Below are positions 59,242-64,000 of a stretch of DNA of 64,000 nucleotides, one piece after another. Under the pieces are notes generated by a model. It made no database searches and was not told where the DNA came from. It saw nothing but the letters and a program-made list of their open reading frames with translations. Numbering within the stretch: position 1 is the stretch's first letter; every line of letters starts with the position of its first letter. Both the position numbers and the translations under genes were made by a program. The DNA comes from Tistrella mobilis KA081020-065 (GTDB taxonomy: Bacteria; Pseudomonadota; Alphaproteobacteria; Tistrellales; Tistrellaceae), in assembly GCF_000264455.2 (NCBI RefSeq), contig NC_017958.1, positions 310,001-374,000 of the forward strand. Reading direction: 5' to 3'.

Positions 59242-60308
59242 TGCCGTCCCTGCCTCTGCCCTTCGTCGGCGCGCTGCTGCTCGCCATTCTCTGCGCGCGG
59301 CTGGTCGCAGGCAGCGAGCCCGGCCGGCGGATCACGCCGCCGCTGGTGTTCGTTGCCGCCTGCACGCTGGATCTTATCGTGGTCGGGCTGCGCTGGAGCA
59401 CCGATCTCGCGGCCATCCGCGCCCTTCAGCCGGTGGTCGCCGCCACCCTGCCGCCGCTCGCCTGGCTGTGCTTCGCCCGCCTCACCCGGCCGCGACGCCG
59501 TGCCCTCTGGCCACATCTGCTGCCAGTGGCCCTGGTGGCGGTGCTGTCGGGCATCTGGACGCTGTGGAAGGCGCCGATCGATGGGGTGCTGGCGGCCGTC
59601 TTCCTTGGTTATGCCGCAGCCCTGCTGCGCCTCGCCGCCCGCGGCCCCGATGCGCTGGCGGCGGCGCGGCTGGACGACGCCCCAAAGGCCATCCGGTCGA
59701 TACGTCTGGTCGGGCTGGTACTGGCGAGCTTCGCCCTGGTCGACCTCGCCATCGCCGTCGATGTTGCGCTCTCGGCCGGTCGCCATGCTGCGCTGATCGT
59801 GGCCGCGGCCAATCTGATCGCCCTGCCCGCCGGCGCCTGGGCCATCGCCACCACCGGCCTTGCCCCGCCGCAGCAGCCGGCGGTGCCAACGGAACCGCCA
59901 CAAGCGAAGACGGCACAGGATGACGAGCCTCCGGCTGACGAGGACGACCTCGCCGAGGATCAGGCGATCATCGACCGCCTCGACGCCCTGATGCAGGACC
60001 GCGCGCCCTATCGCGACCCCGACCTCACCCTCGACCGCCTCGCCCGCCGTCTGGGCCTGCCGGCCCGTCGCCTCTCGGCCGCGGTCAACCGCCGCCTGAA
60101 CCGCAATGTCTCGCAACTGGTCAACGACCACCGCGTGGCCGAGGCCTGCCGCCTGCTCTCCACCACGGACGCCCCGGTCACCCGGATCATGTTCGACGCG
60201 GGCTTCCAGACAAAATCCAACTTCAACCGCGAATTCCGCCGGGTCACCGGCACCACCCCCAGCGCCTGGCGGCGGGATCGGCGGGGGGCGGGGGCGCGCA
60301 CGCCGTGA
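59241..60308 (+). CDS. Membrane-anchored AraC-family regulator
   Basis: A 355-residue protein with seven hydrophobic helices in residues 1-215, an acidic linker (about 220-245) and a cytoplasmic AraC double helix-turn-helix (250-345): LTLDRLARRLGLPARRLSAA, VNRRLNRNVSQLVNDHRVAE and FDAGFQTKSNFNREFRRVTG. This is a one-component membrane sensor. The start overlaps the hydrolase stop, so it may control that operon, or sense its product. Confidence 0.88.
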   Translation: MPSLPLPFVGALLLAILCARLVAGSEPGRRITPPLVFVAACTLDLIVVGLRWSTDLAAIRALQPVVAATLPPLAWLCFARLTRPRRRALWPHLLPVALVAVLSGIWTLWKAPIDGVLAAVFLGYAAALLRLAARGPDALAAARLDDAPKAIRSIRLVGLVLASFALVDLAIAVDVALSAGRHAALIVAAANLIALPAGAWAIATTGLAPPQQPAVPTEPPQAKTAQDDEPPADEDDLAEDQAIIDRLDALMQDRAPYRDPDLTLDRLARRLGLPARRLSAAVNRRLNRNVSQLVNDHRVAEACRLLSTTDAPVTRIMFDAGFQTKSNFNREFRRVTGTTPSAWRRDRRGAGARTP

Positions 60309-60340
60309 TCGTCACCATGTCTGCCGAAAGAGAGGCACCG

Positions 60341-60499
60341 ATGTCCATCACCCTCTTCCTCGACCTGCTTGCCGCCGACATCGACGCGCATCCGGAGCGC
60401 CTGATCCCGCTCGATCCCGCCCTTATACAGCATGCCCTGGCGCTGACTGCCGGGGTCGAGATCGATCTCGACGCCCCGCTGTCGGATGAAGATGAGTAG
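60341..60499 (+). CDS. Small PrlF-antitoxin C-terminal-like protein
   Basis: A 52-residue acidic protein from the ATG at 60341 (RBS GAGAGG); a GTG at 60305 overlapping the AraC stop would give 64. The sequence FLDLLAADIDAHPERLIPLD, PALIQHALAL and GVEIDLDAPLSDEDE matches the toxin-binding C-terminal part of PrlF antitoxins (partner of YhaV). The N-terminal AbrB-like DNA-binding half is absent and no YhaV toxin follows, so it is either a remnant or a stand-alone antitoxin. The match is from memory of the family. Confidence 0.6.
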   Translation: MSITLFLDLLAADIDAHPERLIPLDPALIQHALALTAGVEIDLDAPLSDEDE

Positions 60500-60580
60500 G
60501 GGCGGTGCACTCGCCGTCCTGACGATCCACACACCCCAAACGGGTTCAAACCGAAGATCCGCGCCCCGCTTGCGCCCCCG

Positions 60581-61729
60581 TCAGCGGCGGGCCAGGATGA
60601 CCGTGCCGGCGGTGCCGAACATGCCGCCCACGCCCTGGACGACCGAAATGCGGGCGTCCCTGACCTGTGCCCCTTCGGGCGCCGTGCCGCGCATCTGGCG
60701 GACGGCTTCCTGAAGCGCGTACATGCCGTACATGCCGGAATGCATATAGTTGATGCCGCCGCCATTGGTGTTCATCGGCAGCCGGCCGCCGGGGGCGGTG
60801 TGGCCGTCGGCGATGAAGCCGGCCGCCTCGCCCGGTTTCACGAAACCCAGCGCCTCCAGCCCATAGAGCGGCACATGGGCGAAGGCGTCGTAGATCATCA
60901 GATGGTCGACATCGGCGCGGTCGATGCCCGCCGTGGCGAAGGCCTGGTCCCCGGCCACGCGGAAGGCGCGGGAGCTGGTGTAGTCCTTCATCTCGGTGAT
61001 CATCAGATGTTCGACGCTCTCGCCCGTGCCGATCACGTCGACCGGGCGGGTCGGGAAATCGGCCGCGCGGTCGGGAGCGGTCAGCACCAGCGCACCGCCG
61101 CCATCGGTGACCAGACAGCACATCAGGATGCGGAACGGCCAGGCGATCATGCGCGAGGCCAGCACCTCGTCGATCGTCACCGGGTCGCGGCGGAAGGCGC
61201 GCGGGTGGAAACCGGCCCATTGCCGCTGCACCACCGTCACCCGGGCGAGATCTTCCTCGGTCACCCCGAAGGTCTTCATGTAGCGCAGCGCCGGGATGGT
61301 GAACAGCGTCGCCGCCATGGTCGGGGTATAGCCCAGTTCGAACTGGCCCATCAGCGAATGCGCGGGCACCGTCCAGGGCACATGGCCGACCCGCGACCGG
61401 CCGCTTTCGCCATGGGTGATCAGCACCGTGCGGCAGAGCCCGGCCCGGATCGCCGCCGCGGCATGGGCGACATGGGTCATGAAGGAACAGCCGCCAATAT
61501 TGGTGGCATCCACCCATGTGGGCGTGATGCCCAGATACTGGGCCAGCATCGCGGGGTTTTCACCCGCCGTGGCGATGCCGTCGATATCGCCAGGGGTGAG
61601 GCCGCAATCGGCCAGCGCATTCAGCGCCGCATCGGCATGCAGATCCAGTTCCGACATGTCGGGCAGCACGCCGAGCCGGGTGGTTTCGGCCGCCCCCACG
61701 ATCGAGGCCAGGGGGTGGGTCAGGCTCAT
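60581..61729 (-). CDS. Thiolase-like acyltransferase (SCP-x/acetyl-CoA acetyltransferase-like)
   Basis: A 382-residue thiolase-fold protein. It starts LASIVGAAETTRLGVLPDMS and carries the nucleophile region DATNIGGCSFMTHVAHAAAA with the Cys, then DAFAHVPLYGLEALGF and TNGGGINYMHSGMYGMYALQ, where the usual histidine-containing GHP loop is altered. Such proteins work with a DUF35 OB-fold partner encoded just upstream (overlap ATGA) in steroid side-chain or acyl-CoA degradation. Ligase or retro-aldol activity like Ltp2 is possible. Confidence 0.85.
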   Translation of the reverse strand: MSLTHPLASIVGAAETTRLGVLPDMSELDLHADAALNALADCGLTPGDIDGIATAGENPAMLAQYLGITPTWVDATNIGGCSFMTHVAHAAAAIRAGLCRTVLITHGESGRSRVGHVPWTVPAHSLMGQFELGYTPTMAATLFTIPALRYMKTFGVTEEDLARVTVVQRQWAGFHPRAFRRDPVTIDEVLASRMIAWPFRILMCCLVTDGGGALVLTAPDRAADFPTRPVDVIGTGESVEHLMITEMKDYTSSRAFRVAGDQAFATAGIDRADVDHLMIYDAFAHVPLYGLEALGFVKPGEAAGFIADGHTAPGGRLPMNTNGGGINYMHSGMYGMYALQEAVRQMRGTAPEGAQVRDARISVVQGVGGMFGTAGTVILARR

Positions 61730-62148
61730 GCACCGGCTCCGTTGCTCGTGGCCACCGGCCTGAATTTGGGCAGGGTGATCGTCTCGGAGACCGGCTCGAA
61801 CACCACCTCCAGCGCCATGTCGAGCGGCAGCGCCTCGGGTGTCTGGGGGCAATCCACGATATTGGTCATCATCAGCGGCCCTTCGTCCAGCCGCACCACC
61901 GCCACTGCATAGGGGCCGTCGCCGCCCTTGGGCACCATGTGGTTGATCACATAGCTCCAGAGCGTCGCCCGGCCGCTGCATTTCAGCGCCGTCACCTCCC
62001 GCCCGCCGCAGGCGGGGCAGAAGGGCCGGGGCGGAAAATGGCGGCCGCCGCAGGCGGTGCATTCCTGAACGTAAAGCTCACCTCTCCGGGTCGCGTCCCA
62101 GAACCAGGCCGTCGACGGCGTCGGTTCGGGCAGGCTGCCTCTCAGCAT
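61726..62148 (-). CDS. Zn-ribbon OB-fold (DUF35) protein
   Basis: A 140-residue DUF35 protein: a helical start, then a rubredoxin-like zinc ribbon (CTACGGRHFPPRPFCPACGG) and an OB-fold (GRATLWSYVINHMVPKGGDG, PYAVAVVRLDEGPLMMTNIV). These partner with thiolase-like proteins as acyl-CoA-binding subunits; the coupled downstream gene is one. It is divergent from the BKACE gene. Confidence 0.9.
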   Translation of the reverse strand: MLRGSLPEPTPSTAWFWDATRRGELYVQECTACGGRHFPPRPFCPACGGREVTALKCSGRATLWSYVINHMVPKGGDGPYAVAVVRLDEGPLMMTNIVDCPQTPEALPLDMALEVVFEPVSETITLPKFRPVATSNGAGA

Positions 62149-62477
62149 CGGTTACCCTCGTCTGTGGTGTGTCATGCCCCAGGGCTCATGCCCCAGGACC
62201 CGTCTTCGACGACGGCCGGGGCAGAAAGGAGTTTGACAAGCGGGGGCCAGATGATCAAATCTTTGATCAAAGATCGAGCATCAATCGCTCACCACCTCCT
62301 TTCCCCCGCATGCCTGCCCGGCAGGTCGCCTTCCCCGGCGGCATCTCACCGGGCGTCTTCCCCGCCTGGCGGGCGCGGCCTTCCATTGCCGTCGATTGAA
62401 TACGATGGCATGTGATCAACCGCGGCCGGACGGGCATGCCCCTGATGTCATTCCCCCGAGGACGAGGACCCTCCCCC
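62149..62477. promoter_or_regulatory. Divergent region of the thiolase pair and BKACE gene, with palindrome
   Basis: About 330 bases without a gene. It contains a direct repeat of CATGCCCCAGG near 62173 and 62188, and a perfect 12-base palindrome CTTTGATCAAAG at 62261-62272 flanked by another GATCAAA, in an AT-richer patch. This is the best operator candidate; binding by a GntR- or TetR-type repressor is a guess. Confidence 0.5.
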
Positions 62478-63455
62478 ATGGCAGACGTGCCCGAGACCGC
62501 GGCCGATGCGGCCGCAAAGCCCCGCAGCCGCGGCAAGAAGCTGATCATCAGCTGTGCGGTGACCGGCGCCGTGCACACGCCGACCATGTCGCCGCATCTG
62601 CCCTATACGCCCAACGACATCGCCACCCAGGCGGTGGATGCCGCGAAGGCCGGCGCCGCGATCCTGCATCTGCATGCGCGCGATCCCGAAGACGGCCGGC
62701 CGAGCCCGAAGCTTGCCCATTACGAGGGCTTCGTGCCCCGCATCCGCCAGCAATGCGATGCGGTGATCAACATCACCACCGGCGGCTCCACCGCCATGAC
62801 CATGGAACAGCGGCTGGAAGGCCCGCTCGGCCTCTCGCCCGAGATCTGCTCGCTCAACATGGGCTCGATGAACTTCGTCTATTCCGATCTGGGGCAGCGC
62901 TATCAGAACTGGCGCTTCCCCTGGGAAAAGCCCTATGTCGAGGCGACGAAGGACGTCATCTTCCGCAACACCTTCGGCGATATCGAAACCATCCTGCGCG
63001 AGATGGGCGAACGCCGGGGGGCGCGCTTCGAATACGAGTGCTACGACGTCGGCCATCTCTATACGCTGGCGCATTTCCTGGACCGCAAGCTCGCGACCCC
63101 GCCGCTCTTCGTGCAGATGGTCTTCGGCATCCTGGGCGGCATCGGCGCCGACCCCGACAATCTGATGCACATGAAGACCATCGCCGACCGGCTGTTCGGC
63201 GACGCCTTCGAATGGTCGGTGCTGGCTGCCGGCCGCCATCAGATCAATTTCGCGACCATGGCGGCTGCCATGGGCGGCCATGTCCGCGTCGGGCTTGAGG
63301 ACAGCCTCTATGCCGGCCCGGGCAAGATGGCCGAAAGCAATGCCGAGCAGGTCGCCAAGATCCGCCGGATCGTCGAGGAACTCGGCCGCCCGATCGCGAG
63401 CCCCGAAGAAGCGCGTGCCATGCTGGGCGTGCCGTCGAGGGCCGCCGCGGCCTGA
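62478..63455 (+). CDS. BKACE (beta-keto acid cleavage enzyme, DUF849)
   Basis: A 325-residue TIM-barrel Zn enzyme that cleaves beta-keto acids with acetyl-CoA (Kce-like). Signature motifs: ISCAVTGAVHTPTMSPHLPY, AGAAILHLHARDPEDGRPSP with the zinc histidines, INITTGGS, YECYDVGHLYTLAHFLD and HVRVGLEDSLYAGPGKMAES. Substrate specificity in this family varies widely and cannot be told here. ATG 62478 gives the family N-terminus. It is divergent from the thiolase pair and is followed by a transporter gene. Confidence 0.92.
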   Translation: MADVPETAADAAAKPRSRGKKLIISCAVTGAVHTPTMSPHLPYTPNDIATQAVDAAKAGAAILHLHARDPEDGRPSPKLAHYEGFVPRIRQQCDAVINITTGGSTAMTMEQRLEGPLGLSPEICSLNMGSMNFVYSDLGQRYQNWRFPWEKPYVEATKDVIFRNTFGDIETILREMGERRGARFEYECYDVGHLYTLAHFLDRKLATPPLFVQMVFGILGGIGADPDNLMHMKTIADRLFGDAFEWSVLAAGRHQINFATMAAAMGGHVRVGLEDSLYAGPGKMAESNAEQVAKIRRIVEELGRPIASPEEARAMLGVPSRAAAA

Positions 63456-63490
63456 TTGCCGACACGCCGACCTTCCGCACCATCCCCCTC

Positions 63491-63531
63491 CCGTCCGGTG
63501 CCCTTGCGGGGAGCGCAAGAGCACCGGACGG
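63491..63531 (+). terminator. Two-step hairpin between BKACE and the transporter gene
   Basis: An 11-bp stem (63491-63501 with 63521-63531) continues, after a single C/A mismatch, into a 6-bp stem CTTGCG / CGCAAG with loop GGGAG. There is no U-tract. It may be a terminator or an RNA element that tunes transporter expression. Confidence 0.55.
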
Positions 63532-63623
63532 CGAGCGGCAGACCACCCGTCTGAAGCCCCCGATACGACCCAGACCGAGACGGACAGACAAGAACCGCAC
63601 GGGACCATCGACAGGAGGCAGGA

Positions 63624-64000
63624 ATGCTGCACACACGGCCGAGGGGGCGCCTGCGCGCCCGCCTCATTGCCGCCGCCGCCTCGGCGGCGTTGACCCTGAC
63701 GGCCATTGCCGGCGCCGCCCAGGCCCAGAGCCGGGAAGAGACGTTGCGCGTGGTGACCGGCGGCCAGGTGAATACCCTGGACGCCGGCATGCAGGGCATC
63801 ACCCGCGACGGCTTCGGCCTGAACTGGAACATCTACGACCGGCTGGTCAGCTGGGACCGGAAGAAATTCGGCGACGGCTATATCTACGACTTCGACCATA
63901 TGAAGGGGGAGCTGGCCGAGAGCTTCACGATCAGCGATGACGGCCTGACCGTCACCTTCAAGCTGCGCCCCGACGCCACCTTCCATGACGGTTCGCCGGT
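63624..64000 (+). CDS. Peptide/solute ABC transporter substrate-binding protein, N-terminal part
   Basis: The visible 125 residues begin with a signal peptide (ending AGAAQAQ, about 35) after a strong AGGAGGCAGGA site at 63610-63623. They continue with REETLRVVTGGQVNTLDAGM, YDRLVSWDRKKFGDGY and FTISDDGLTVTFKLRPDATF, typical of family 5 extracellular solute-binding proteins (dipeptide, nickel, opine binders). The gene runs past the window edge. Placement after BKACE suggests it imports a substrate of that pathway. Confidence 0.9.
   Translation, partial: MLHTRPRGRLRARLIAAAASAALTLTAIAGAAQAQSREETLRVVTGGQVNTLDAGMQGITRDGFGLNWNIYDRLVSWDRKKFGDGYIYDFDHMKGELAESFTISDDGLTVTFKLRPDATFHDGSP

Noticed and set aside
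1-64000. CRISPR arrays, tRNA genes, rRNA genes or complete transposons.
   Set aside because: I found no regular direct-repeat array, no clover-leaf sequence and no transposase frame in the window.

Overview
The window is very GC-rich, densely coding chromosomal DNA with no rRNA, tRNA, CRISPR array or insertion sequence that I can see. The gene content points to an alphaproteobacterium: a GapR/DUF2312 nucleoid protein, a DUF1244 protein, a fused indolepyruvate:ferredoxin oxidoreductase, BKACE and YtcJ-type amidohydrolase genes. Gene style and extreme GC suggest a Rhodospirillales member, perhaps Tistrella-like, but that genus is a guess. Ends: an aldo/keto reductase start on the minus strand at the left edge and an unfinished peptide-ABC substrate-binding protein at the right edge.

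Layout. 1-5.4 kb: aldo/keto reductase, LysR and TetR regulators, and a coupled acyl-CoA synthetase/GST/SDR operon behind a TetR-type palindrome. 5.5-9.3 kb: creA, lemA with an M48 protease, trmO and an SDR. 9.4-10.1 kb: a lower-GC, frameshifted Abi/HEPN-like gene. 10.2-12.6 kb: a YjfL/YgiB/YgiC-type set (DUF350, DUF1190, glutathionylspermidine-synthase-like ligase). 12.6-15.8 kb: a membrane protein, a CqsS-like sensor without phosphoacceptor histidine, and a full sensor kinase. 16-19.5 kb: fused indolepyruvate oxidoreductase. 19.8-21 kb: a scar of two broken divergent genes (TetR C-terminus and DUF2236). 21-31 kb: NtrC-type regulator, oligoendopeptidase F, ABC1 kinase, a paralogue of the 12.6 kb membrane protein, a 7TM-GGDEF-EAL protein and an M20 hydrolase.

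31.3-37.1 kb is the most interesting block: a 55-residue protein, a strong intercistronic hairpin, a thiamine-diphosphate enzyme, and two coupled genes carrying three haem-oxygenase-like diiron (HDO/PqqC-like) modules, each preceded by a small recognition-like domain. I know no described pathway with this composition; it resembles a peptide-modifying or small-molecule cluster. It is followed by a VapBC pair.

37.9-48 kb: glycerate kinase, creatininase and N-formylglutamate amidohydrolase genes, an amidohydrolase/XapX pair with a divergent AraC regulator, gapR, a cupin, and a complete bufferin-type operon (DUF2282 precursor, DUF692, DUF2063, DoxX). Divergent from it lies cqsA, the alpha-hydroxyketone autoinducer synthase, which together with the CqsS-like sensor at 13.3 kb suggests CAI-1-type quorum sensing. 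49.6-56.4 kb: threonine/serine dehydratase with a divergent MocR regulator and paired operators, lactate permease, and arsR-acr3-arsH. 56.5-64 kb: gamma-glutamyltransferase, alpha/beta hydrolase, a membrane-anchored AraC regulator with a PrlF-like small gene, a thiolase/OB-fold pair divergent from a BKACE gene, and the start of a peptide transporter.

Three genes (TetR at 1.2 kb, Abi-like at 9.5 kb, DUF2236 at 20.2 kb) carry single-base frame disruptions, each at or next to a short homopolymer, so either small-scale decay or sequencing error should be considered.
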